Both the position numbers and the translations under genes were made by a program. A DNA stretch of 11,712 nucleotides. Origin: Acidobacteriota bacterium (GTDB taxonomy: Bacteria; Acidobacteriota; Vicinamibacteria; Vicinamibacterales; 2-12-FULL-66-21). The stretch covers positions 1 through 11,712 of the forward strand of contig JACDBQ010000842.1 in assembly GCA_013694845.1 (NCBI GenBank). Reading direction: 5' to 3'. This document shows positions 1 to 6,692 of the stretch, piece after piece. Under the pieces are notes generated by a model that saw nothing but the letters and a program-made list of their open reading frames with translations, was not told the origin of the DNA and made no database searches. How positions within the stretch are numbered: the stretch's first letter is position 1; every line of letters begins with the position of its first letter.

Positions 1-737
1 CCACCGGAGATTTCGACCCTGGCGCGGCGCGCAATCCGTCGGACGGCTTCACGCGCCTGCTCGATCGGCAGATTGTCGAGCAGGATGATGTCTGCGCCGA
101 CGGCGAGCGCCTCATCGACCTGCGCCAGGCTCTGAGCCTCGATTTCGATCGGCATGTCCCGCCGGGCGGCACGCATGCGCCCGATCGCCCGGGCCACGCC
201 ACCGGCCAGCCGGATGTGGTTGTCCTTGACGAGGATCGCGTCGTCGAGCCCGGATCGATGATTCGTGCCACCGCCCGCGCGGACGGCATACTTTTCGAGC
301 GCGCGCAGCGTCGGCGTCGTCTTGCGGGTGTCCAGGATGGTGATCCGGCCGCCGGCAGCATCGACGTACTTGCGGGTGAGTGTGGCGATCCCGGTGAGCC
401 GCTGCAGCAGGTTCAGCGCCGTGCGCTCGGCGGTCACCATCGCCGCCGCCGACCCTCGGACTTCCGCAATGATGTCGCCATACGCGCAGCGGGAACCGTC
501 GGGTTTGTGCACGCCAATCGAGACTGCGGGATCCAGTTGTCGAAACGTCTCGGCCGCGACCTCGAGGCCGGCGATGATGCAGTCGCACTTGGCGACGATC
601 TCGCCTCGTCCGCGGGTTGTTGGATCGACCGTGGCCTCGGTCGTCACATCGCCCCACCCGAGGTCCTCCGCCAGGGCGCGGCGGACGATCTCGCGGTACG
701 AGCCCGGGTCGAGCGGGCCGAAGGGAACCGGCTTCAC
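1..737 (-). CDS. nadC: Nicotinate-nucleotide pyrophosphorylase (quinolinate phosphoribosyltransferase), 3' end cut by window
   Basis: Converts quinolinate and PRPP to nicotinate mononucleotide, CO2 and PPi, the step where de novo NAD synthesis meets the salvage pathway; cytoplasmic. About 245 residues are visible. Family landmarks in order: an N-terminal ALAEDLGWGDVTT segment (residues 21-33), AERTALNLLQRLTGIAT near 103-119, DTRKTTPTLR at 136-145, GGGTNHRSGLDDAILVKDNHI at about 155-175, and the barrel-strand motif IILLDNLP near 217-224. The frame stays open to base 1. The family is usually about 280 residues, so roughly 35-40 C-terminal residues are missing. The start is the GTG at 737-735: it overlaps the valS TGA as GTGA and has a weak GGA (748-746) eight bases upstream. 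This points to translational coupling with valS. An ATG at 750 begins a different, meaningless frame and was not used. Family assignment is certain; the exact start is likely. Confidence 0.94.
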   Translation of the reverse strand, partial: MKPVPFGPLDPGSYREIVRRALAEDLGWGDVTTEATVDPTTRGRGEIVAKCDCIIAGLEVAAETFRQLDPAVSIGVHKPDGSRCAYGDIIAEVRGSAAAMVTAERTALNLLQRLTGIATLTRKYVDAAGGRITILDTRKTTPTLRALEKYAVRAGGGTNHRSGLDDAILVKDNHIRLAGGVARAIGRMRAARRDMPIEIEAQSLAQVDEALAVGADIILLDNLPIEQAREAVRRIARRARVEISG

Positions 738-3373
738 GGACGCGTTCCATCGGGGGCCGGCGCGGCCGCCTCCGGTGGTGCGAGCTCCACCTGGACGTCG
801 AAAGCGTCCGCGGTCATGGTTTCGATCTCGCGAATCAGCCCCGAGGCGCGCAGGTCCCCTTCGACGTGCGCGAGCAGGGCCAATCGCGCTTCCGGTGCGC
901 GGATCACGGCCCGCGCGACGGGCGTTTTCATCGGCCGCTGCTCTTCGGACTTCTTCTTCCGGATCGCACCGACCACGGCGACCGCAAAGTCGAGCGCCGC
1001 GGCGGCCTCGGCGTCCTCTGCCGGGGGGTCGCAGGCCTGCAGCAACCCGGCGGCATCCGGCCAGGCTGCCGTATGGATCGAGCCGGCCCGCCACCACGAC
1101 CACACTTCATCGGTGACAAACGGGAGGAACGGCGCGAACAGCCGCAGCATGACGTCGAGCGCCGCGAGCAGGGCACCGTTGGCGGAGGCGGCGAGCTCCG
1201 GCCCCTGGTCACCGTACCGTCGGCCTTTTACGAGCTCGAGATAGTCGTCGCAGAACGACCAGAAGAACGTCTCGGTGCGTTCGAGCACCCGCGTGTAGTT
1301 GTAGTCCTCGAGGTCCGCCGTCGATTCGCTCACGATTTTCGCCAGCGCCGCGAGAAGACCCCGATCCACGGCAGCCGTGACGGCACCGTGCGGCGCAGGC
1401 TTCGCCAGGACGAACTTCGACGCGTTGAGGAGCTTGATCGCGAGCCGCCGGCCGACCTTCATCTGGCCGGTGTCGAACGCGGTATCGGTGCCGGGTCGAC
1501 CGCTGGCCGCCCAATACCTCACTCCATCAGAGCCGTGCTCCTCCAGCAGGCCCATCGGCGTCACGACATTCCCCTTCGACTTCGACATCTTCTTCCGGTC
1601 TGGATCGAGCACCCAGCCGGAGATCGCCGCATTCCGCCACGGCAATGCCCCATGTTCGAGCTCCGAGCGCAGAACAGTCGAGAACAGCCACGTACGGATG
1701 ATGTCGTGCGCCTGCGGCCGCACGTCCATCGGAAAGATCCGTTCGAACAGATCGTTGTCCTCTTCCCACCGGCCGGCGATCTGCGGGGACAGGGACGACG
1801 TGGCCCAGGTGTCCATGACGTCCTTGTCGCCGGTGAAGCCGCCGGGCTGTTCGCGCTGCTCGGCCCGGTATCCGTCCGGGACGTCGGTCGAGGGATCGAC
1901 CGGCAGCCGCGACTCGTCCGGCACCAGCCGTGCGTCGTGGTCCACCACCCCATCGTCGCGGATCCGGTACCAGACGGGGAAGGGCACGCCAAAGAACCGC
2001 TGACGGCTCACGCCCCAGTCCCCGTTCAGCCCGTTGATCCAGTTCTCCAGGCGGGCCTGCATGTAGCCTGGATGCCAGCCGAGCTCTTCGCCGCGCGCCA
2101 GGAGCCGCTCGCGGAAGGCCATCGTCCGGATGAACCACTGCCGGCTGCTTACGATCTCGAGCGGCCGGTCCCCTTTCTCATAAAACTTCACCGCGTGGGT
2201 GATCGGCCTGGGCTCTCCGATGAGATCGCGGCTTTCGCGCAACAGGTCGGCAATTTTCACGCGGGCCTTTGCGGCCGAAAGATTCGCGAGCTGATCGTAG
2301 TGCTGCTGCGCGCGCGTCACGTCGATCGATTCCCAGCCCCGGTTTCCCCACGTGACCGGCTTGAAGGCGCCGTTGGGCTGAATGATGGCGCGGACCGGCA
2401 GCTGCAGTTCGCGCCACCACGTCACGTCGGTGATGTCACCGAAAGTGCAGATCATCGCCGCCCCGGTCCCCTTTTCGGGATCCGCCAGCGTATGGGCCAG
2501 AACAGGAACCCGGACGCCGAAGAGCGGGGTGATGACTTCCTTGCCGAAAAGGGGCTGATATCGGGGATCGTCTGGATGGGCAACGATCGCGACGCAGGCC
2601 GGGATCAACTCCGGACGTGTGGTATCGATCTCGACGAACCGGGCCGCGCCGTCACCGGCCAGCGTCGGGTCCGGCATGGCGAAGCGGATCTTATGGTATG
2701 CGCCCGGTTGCTCGCGGTCTTCGAGCTCTGCCTGCGCTACCGCCGTCCGGAAATCGACGTCCCACAGGGTCGGCGCCTCGAGCTGGTACGCCTCGTCGCG
2801 CGCCAGCAGGCGCAGAAACGACAGCTGCGAGATCCGCTGCGAGCGCCGGTCGATGGTGGCGTAGGTCATCGACCAGTCGACCGACAGACCCAGGTATCGC
2901 CACAGGTGTTCGAAGACCTTCTCGTCTTCCGCGGTCAGGCGCGAACAGAGCTCGATGAAGTTCGGGCGCGAAACCGGGATGGGCCCCTTGCCTGGCTTGT
3001 CCGGCGGCACGAATGCGGGGTCGTACGGCAGCGACGGCTCGCAGCGCACGCCGAAATAGTTCTGCACCCGGCGTTCCGTCGGCAGCCCGTTATCATCCCA
3101 TCCCATGGGGTAGAACACGGCCTTGCCGCGCATCCGCTGGAAGCGCGCGACGACATCCGTGTGGGTGTAGGAAAAGACGTGTCCGACGTGCAGTGATCCG
3201 CTGACGGTGGGCGGAGGCGTATCGATCGAGTAGACGTCAGCGCGGGTGCGTGTCCGGTCGAAGCGATAAACGCGGGCCTGCTCCCAGCGGTCCGTCCACT
3301 TCTGTTCGAGGCCTTCGAGCGCGGGTTTGTCGGGGACGGAGATCGGGTGGCTCAGATCCAAGCCATCGGGCAT
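734..3373 (-). CDS. valS: Valine--tRNA ligase, archaeal/actinobacterial form
   Basis: Charges tRNA-Val with valine and edits mischarged threonine; cytoplasmic class I synthetase of 879 residues. HVGH (62-65) is the HIGH signature, inside PPPTVSGSLHVGH. GWDDNGLPTERR follows (91-102). The CP1 editing domain spans about 190-400, with DTTRPELIPACVA (250-262) and a GTGAAMICTFGD stretch (302-313). WFIRTM (413-418) and KMSKS (595-599) complete the catalytic core, and an anticodon-binding helical domain follows from about 660. The end lacks the C-terminal coiled coil of the E. coli/Thermus type. From memory, motifs such as PPPTVSGSLHVGHVFSYTH and RWEQARVYRFDR match the archaeal-like ValRS of Streptomyces and relatives. 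The ATG at 3373 was chosen because it lies 19 bases after the response regulator stop and gives a normal N-terminus; longer starts run into that gene. No clear Shine-Dalgarno is visible. The stop overlaps the nadC start. Confidence 0.97.
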   Translation of the reverse strand: MPDGLDLSHPISVPDKPALEGLEQKWTDRWEQARVYRFDRTRTRADVYSIDTPPPTVSGSLHVGHVFSYTHTDVVARFQRMRGKAVFYPMGWDDNGLPTERRVQNYFGVRCEPSLPYDPAFVPPDKPGKGPIPVSRPNFIELCSRLTAEDEKVFEHLWRYLGLSVDWSMTYATIDRRSQRISQLSFLRLLARDEAYQLEAPTLWDVDFRTAVAQAELEDREQPGAYHKIRFAMPDPTLAGDGAARFVEIDTTRPELIPACVAIVAHPDDPRYQPLFGKEVITPLFGVRVPVLAHTLADPEKGTGAAMICTFGDITDVTWWRELQLPVRAIIQPNGAFKPVTWGNRGWESIDVTRAQQHYDQLANLSAAKARVKIADLLRESRDLIGEPRPITHAVKFYEKGDRPLEIVSSRQWFIRTMAFRERLLARGEELGWHPGYMQARLENWINGLNGDWGVSRQRFFGVPFPVWYRIRDDGVVDHDARLVPDESRLPVDPSTDVPDGYRAEQREQPGGFTGDKDVMDTWATSSLSPQIAGRWEEDNDLFERIFPMDVRPQAHDIIRTWLFSTVLRSELEHGALPWRNAAISGWVLDPDRKKMSKSKGNVVTPMGLLEEHGSDGVRYWAASGRPGTDTAFDTGQMKVGRRLAIKLLNASKFVLAKPAPHGAVTAAVDRGLLAALAKIVSESTADLEDYNYTRVLERTETFFWSFCDDYLELVKGRRYGDQGPELAASANGALLAALDVMLRLFAPFLPFVTDEVWSWWRAGSIHTAAWPDAAGLLQACDPPAEDAEAAAALDFAVAVVGAIRKKKSEEQRPMKTPVARAVIRAPEARLALLAHVEGDLRASGLIREIETMTADAFDVQVELAPPEAAAPAPDGTRP

Positions 3374-3392
3374 ATTCGATGATGGTATCAGT

Positions 3393-4313
3393 TCACCGCG
3401 CCTGCGCCTTGATCCTGGCGATTTCCTCGCGCACCAGGCGTTCCGCCACATCGAGCACAACGTCGCGCACGGCGCCGTCGGTCATCCGTTCGATCACTCG
3501 CTGCGTGACCTGCTCGACCACGTCGTCATTCACGTCAGCACGACGCGGGGACGCCGCGGCAATGCCATGGCCCTGCTCGACGCTCAGCAGCGCGGCGAAT
3601 GCCTCTGCCAACGTGGGTACCGGCGCCGACGCCGCGCGGTCCACGGGTGCGCCGCTCTCCACGCGGCCCGGCGGCCCGCCCTTCGGTCCGTTCTCGGCCG
3701 GTGGAGGCGGCGTGGCGGCAGGCCGCGCGACGGGCGGCGGGAGCTCGGAGTCCCACGTCACCAGTTCGCTGCCCATTTGAGCGTCCGTGGTCGCGGCCGC
3801 GCCACTCTCCTTCGCCGAAAACGCGGCGTCCAGCCGATCGAAGTAATCCTCGACGGAAGGGGCCGCTGTGCCCTGCGGCAACGCCTGCGGCGAATCGAGC
3901 GTCGAGGGGACGGACGACGTCGGCGCATCTCCCATCGGGGAGCGCCTCCCGGCGATCAGGTCCTTGACCCGGTTGATCACCATCTGCGGTTCGAACGGCT
4001 TGATCAGCACACCGTCGCAGCGCGCGGCCCGCGCTCGACCCTCGTCGATCGGCTCGAACGCCCCGGTCAGCAACAGCACCGGGATGTGCGCCAGATCCGG
4101 CGTGTTCTTGATGAACGCCGCCACCTCATAACCGTCGCGTTCCGGCATGCCGACGTCTGCGAGCACGATGTCGGGCCTTTCGGTCCTGGCCCACTCGATC
4201 GCCTGGCGTCCGTCACCGACGGCGATCACGGTGATGTCCTCATCGGCGAACGTGAGCTCGATGACGCGTTGTATGGTCACGCTGTCGTCAGCCAGCAGCA
4301 ACTTGTGGGGCAT
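3393..4313 (-). CDS. Response regulator: CheY-like receiver, Pro-rich linker, PopZ-like helical tail
   Basis: A 306-residue signalling protein. Residues 3-122 form a complete receiver domain: acidic pair D9-D10, phospho-acceptor D53 in IVLADVGMPERDGYEV, T83 in LLLTGAF, and K105 in GVLIKPFEP. It should be phosphorylatable. After it comes a low-complexity linker (about 123-232) rich in Pro, Ala and Ser, holding one acidic likely-helical stretch (SVEDYFDRLDAAFSAKE, 153-169) and a poly-Pro patch (192-206). The last 45 residues (about 260-304) form two predicted amphipathic helices, VVEQVTQRVIERM and VRDVVLDVAERLVREEIARI. There is no DNA-binding HTH, GGDEF, HD or kinase domain, so output is probably by protein interaction; the target is unknown. 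It leads the minus-strand block ahead of valS and is divergent from the membrane protein gene. The ATG at 4313 has only weak upstream AGG-type bases. The domain call is firm; the role is not known. Confidence 0.93.
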   Translation of the reverse strand: MPHKLLLADDSVTIQRVIELTFADEDITVIAVGDGRQAIEWARTERPDIVLADVGMPERDGYEVAAFIKNTPDLAHIPVLLLTGAFEPIDEGRARAARCDGVLIKPFEPQMVINRVKDLIAGRRSPMGDAPTSSVPSTLDSPQALPQGTAAPSVEDYFDRLDAAFSAKESGAAATTDAQMGSELVTWDSELPPPVARPAATPPPPAENGPKGGPPGRVESGAPVDRAASAPVPTLAEAFAALLSVEQGHGIAAASPRRADVNDDVVEQVTQRVIERMTDGAVRDVVLDVAERLVREEIARIKAQAR

Positions 4314-4320
4314 GCCTGCG

Positions 4321-4350
4321 AGCCTACGCCGAGGCCGTTTTCGAAGTCAA
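4321..4350 (-). promoter_or_regulatory. Candidate sigma70-type promoter for the response regulator-valS-nadC block
   Basis: On the minus strand TTGACT (4350-4345) is followed by an 18-base spacer and TAGGCT (4326-4321). The -35 matches five of six consensus bases; the -10 matches only T1, A2 and T6. A transcript starting about seven bases downstream would begin at about 4314, immediately before the ATG at 4313, so the message would be leaderless or nearly so. The whole divergent gap is about 40-68 bases, so a promoter must sit here or inside the neighbouring gene. This is pattern reading only. Confidence 0.25.
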
Positions 4351-4354
4351 TGCG

Positions 4355-6268
4355 ATGGGCGGAGTAAGATGGGCGACCGCCATGCGATTCGTGATCTCTC
4401 CCCGCACCCGCCGCCTCACGGTCATCGCCCTCGACGTCATTGTGCTGGTGACCGCCGCGACGGCGATCGTCAGCGTGCTCGGCGCGTCCGGGCGCTTCTA
4501 CCTCGACGGCCTGCGAATCTCCGTCACCGGCCCGCTTCGTCCGACGATCGCGGCGATCGTCGCCATCCTGGTTCGCGTGGCCATCGCCCGCGGGCACCGG
4601 TTGTCGCCGCTCGGCGTATCGAGTCTCGTCGGAACGTTCGAGGGCGAGCGGGAGCGATTCGCACATCCGCCGCCGGCCACCCGCGACGTCAAGTACTACG
4701 CGCTGGCAGCCGCCGTGACATCGCTCGTCTGGCTGACGCCACACATCATGAACATCCGGCAGGTGCCGGACTTCGGTGACCCGATCTTCTCCGCGTGGCG
4801 CCTGGCGCGGTTCGCCCACCAACTGACGAACGAACCCACCCGCCTCTTCGACGGCAACATCTTCCACCCGGCGCCATACACGATGACGTTTTCCGATGCC
4901 ACGATCCTCGAAGGACTGCTGGCGTTTCCCTTCCTCCTCGCCGGAGGCGACCCCCTGGTCGTGTCCAATGCGCTGTTTCTCGCCTCTTTTCCACTGTGTG
5001 CGCTGGCGTTTTTCTACTCGGGCTGGCGGCTGACGGGTGATCCACAGGCTGGCTGCGTGGCCGGCGTTCTCGGCGGGCTGTCCGCCTTCAAGATCGAGCA
5101 TTACAGCCACCTGGAATTGCAGTTCTTCTTCTTTGCTCCGATCGCCGTCGTCATGGCGCTGCGGATGCTCGCCGGGCCCGGCTGGCGGACCGGCGCCCTG
5201 TTCGGCGCCGCCGTCGCGGCTCAATGGCTCGCCTGCATGTATCTGGGCGTGATGCTGTTCGTCCTGCTTGCCCCGATCGCGGTGATCGCCGCGCTCGCGT
5301 GGCACGTCCGACCGACCCGGGCCTTGACCCTCGCGTTGGCCAGCGCGGCGACGATCATCATTGTCGGTGTCAGCATCACCGCGGTCCCTTACATGCGGAG
5401 CCAGTCACAGCGCGGGGAACGCAACCGGGACATCGTCAGGTCGTACAGCGCCTCGCCGACGGACTACGGCGCCACGACGCGCTCGCTGACGACATACGCC
5501 AACGTGATCTCACGCCGCGACAACCTTTCGGAGCGAGAACTCTTTCCCGGCACGACCCCGCTGGTTCTCGCGGCTCTCGGTGCCCTGCCGCCGATGTCGA
5601 TTGGATCCATCGCCGTCCTGGCGGGGACAGCGGTCGCGTTCGACGGATCGCTCGGGTTCAAGGGACTGATCTACGACGATCTCTACAAGTACGTCCTGCC
5701 CTTCCGTGGAATGCGCGTGCCTTCCCGGTTCGCGGCGCTCGTGAGTGCCGGCCTGACGCTGCTCTCCGCATACGGGGCGCGGCGGCTGCTGCGTTTCGGG
5801 CGTACGCGCGCGGCGCGAGGGGCCCTGCTGGCCATCCTTGGGGCCGGCGCGCTGGTCGATCTTCGATCCACCGTACGGCTGAGGCCCTATTACGCGACGG
5901 TGCCGTCGATCTATGCGAGCGTCCGACCCGACATGGTCCTGGCCGAAATCCCGATGGAGCCCGAGCCGGCCTTCCTCTACATGTACTTCTCGACCTCCCA
6001 CTGGGCGCGGTTGATCAATGGGCACAGCGGATACTTTCCGGCCGGCTATGAGGATCTCGAGCGCGACATGGAGTACTTTCCGCAGAGAGATCTGCTGAAC
6101 CGGCTCAAGCAGCAGGGGGCCACGCACATCACGGTGAACTGCCGCCTGTTCAGGTACCCGTGGCGGTGCCCTAATCTCCTCGGGGTGATGGATGGAATGC
6201 CGGAACTGCGGCTGATGTCCGCTGCGACCTGGGAGGGAGCCGAGGTTCGCCTGTACGAAGTGCGCTAG
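4355..6268 (+). CDS. Polytopic membrane protein, GT-C glycosyltransferase-like
   Basis: A 637-residue inner-membrane protein. Hydrophobic segments are seen at about 21-43, 62-79, 112-129, 184-196, 200-220, 230-245, 255-272, 279-311, 322-344, 401-427, 456-474 and 488-501. A loop between the early helices carries acidic residues D139 and D142 (VPDFGDPIFSAWRL), where GT-C enzymes place the catalytic acid. PFRGMRVPSRFA (449-460) and the C-terminal HWARLINGHSGYFPAGYEDL (549-568) resemble motifs I recall from large uncharacterised GT-C-like families. These enzymes use polyprenyl-phosphate sugars, which would suggest cell-envelope glycan or glycolipid work, but donor and acceptor cannot be read here. 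The C-terminus from about 510 is soluble and probably extracytoplasmic. No start has a good Shine-Dalgarno; ATG 4355 gives the longest frame, while ATG 4382 (MRFVISPRTRR) gives a more typical basic N-terminus. The stop lies one base from the stop of the convergent mutase gene. The coding call is strong; the enzyme class is inference. Confidence 0.87.
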   Translation: MGGVRWATAMRFVISPRTRRLTVIALDVIVLVTAATAIVSVLGASGRFYLDGLRISVTGPLRPTIAAIVAILVRVAIARGHRLSPLGVSSLVGTFEGERERFAHPPPATRDVKYYALAAAVTSLVWLTPHIMNIRQVPDFGDPIFSAWRLARFAHQLTNEPTRLFDGNIFHPAPYTMTFSDATILEGLLAFPFLLAGGDPLVVSNALFLASFPLCALAFFYSGWRLTGDPQAGCVAGVLGGLSAFKIEHYSHLELQFFFFAPIAVVMALRMLAGPGWRTGALFGAAVAAQWLACMYLGVMLFVLLAPIAVIAALAWHVRPTRALTLALASAATIIIVGVSITAVPYMRSQSQRGERNRDIVRSYSASPTDYGATTRSLTTYANVISRRDNLSERELFPGTTPLVLAALGALPPMSIGSIAVLAGTAVAFDGSLGFKGLIYDDLYKYVLPFRGMRVPSRFAALVSAGLTLLSAYGARRLLRFGRTRAARGALLAILGAGALVDLRSTVRLRPYYATVPSIYASVRPDMVLAEIPMEPEPAFLYMYFSTSHWARLINGHSGYFPAGYEDLERDMEYFPQRDLLNRLKQQGATHITVNCRLFRYPWRCPNLLGVMDGMPELRLMSAATWEGAEVRLYEVR

Positions 6269-6269
6269 T

Positions 6270-6677
6270 CTAGACCGCCTCGGCGCGCGGCCGGACGTTG
6301 CTGTTGATGAAGTCGATGATGCTCTGCATCGGGGTGCCGGGCAGGAAGATGCCCTTTACGCCGGCAGCCTTCAGTTTCGGAATGTCGACGTCCGGAATGA
6401 TCCCCCCGATCACGACGATGACGTCGTCCAGCCCTTTCTCTTTCAGCAGCTGCATGACCCGCGGACAGATGTGCATGTGCGCGCCGGAGAGGATGGAGAG
6501 ACCAATGGCGTCTGCATCCTCCTGCAGCGCGGCGGCGACGATCTGTTCGGGTGTCTGTCGCAAGCCGGTGTAGATCACTTCCATACCCGCGTCGCGCAAG
6601 GCGCGGGCAATGACCTTGGCGCCGCGGTCGTGACCGTCGAGCCCAGGTTTCGCGATGACCACTCGGATCTTCTTCAT
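6270..6677 (-). CDS. B12-dependent acyl-CoA mutase, small cobalamin-binding subunit (IcmB/MCM C-terminal type)
   Basis: A 135-residue adenosylcobalamin-binding subunit that carries the cofactor for the large subunit encoded just upstream. The base-off/His-on signature DxHxxG is D14-G-H16-D-R-G19, within PGLDGHDRGAKVIARAL. The other two family marks are present: the SxL strand GLSILSGAH (about 99-107 of the B12 fold by motif order) and the GG of VVIGGIIP. This is a complete stand-alone B12 domain of normal size for split mutases (about 135-140 residues). It starts 15 bases after the large-subunit stop, so the two are surely co-transcribed. No strong Shine-Dalgarno precedes the ATG at 6677, which would suit coupling to translation of the upstream gene. 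Whether the complex acts on methylmalonyl-CoA or isobutyryl-CoA is decided by the large subunit, not this one. No MeaB-type GTPase chaperone is encoded in the window. Confidence 0.96.
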   Translation of the reverse strand: MKKIRVVIAKPGLDGHDRGAKVIARALRDAGMEVIYTGLRQTPEQIVAAALQEDADAIGLSILSGAHMHICPRVMQLLKEKGLDDVIVVIGGIIPDVDIPKLKAAGVKGIFLPGTPMQSIIDFINSNVRPRAEAV

Positions 6678-6692
6678 GGCTTGGTGTCTGCT

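Noticed and set aside
112..750. A minus-strand frame starting at ATG 750 overlapping nadC
   Set aside because: It is out of frame with the recognisable NadC motifs, and its product is Arg-rich nonsense.
617..3196. An 859-codon open frame on the plus strand opposite valS
   Set aside because: It is the antisense shadow of a clear, full-length synthetase. Its product is an Arg/His/Pro/Asp-rich string with no domain, membrane segment or ribosome site, as expected opposite GC-rich coding DNA.
3327..4367. A 346-codon plus-strand frame opposite the response regulator
   Set aside because: The minus-strand frame has an intact receiver domain with all key residues; the plus-strand product is low-complexity Arg-rich sequence.
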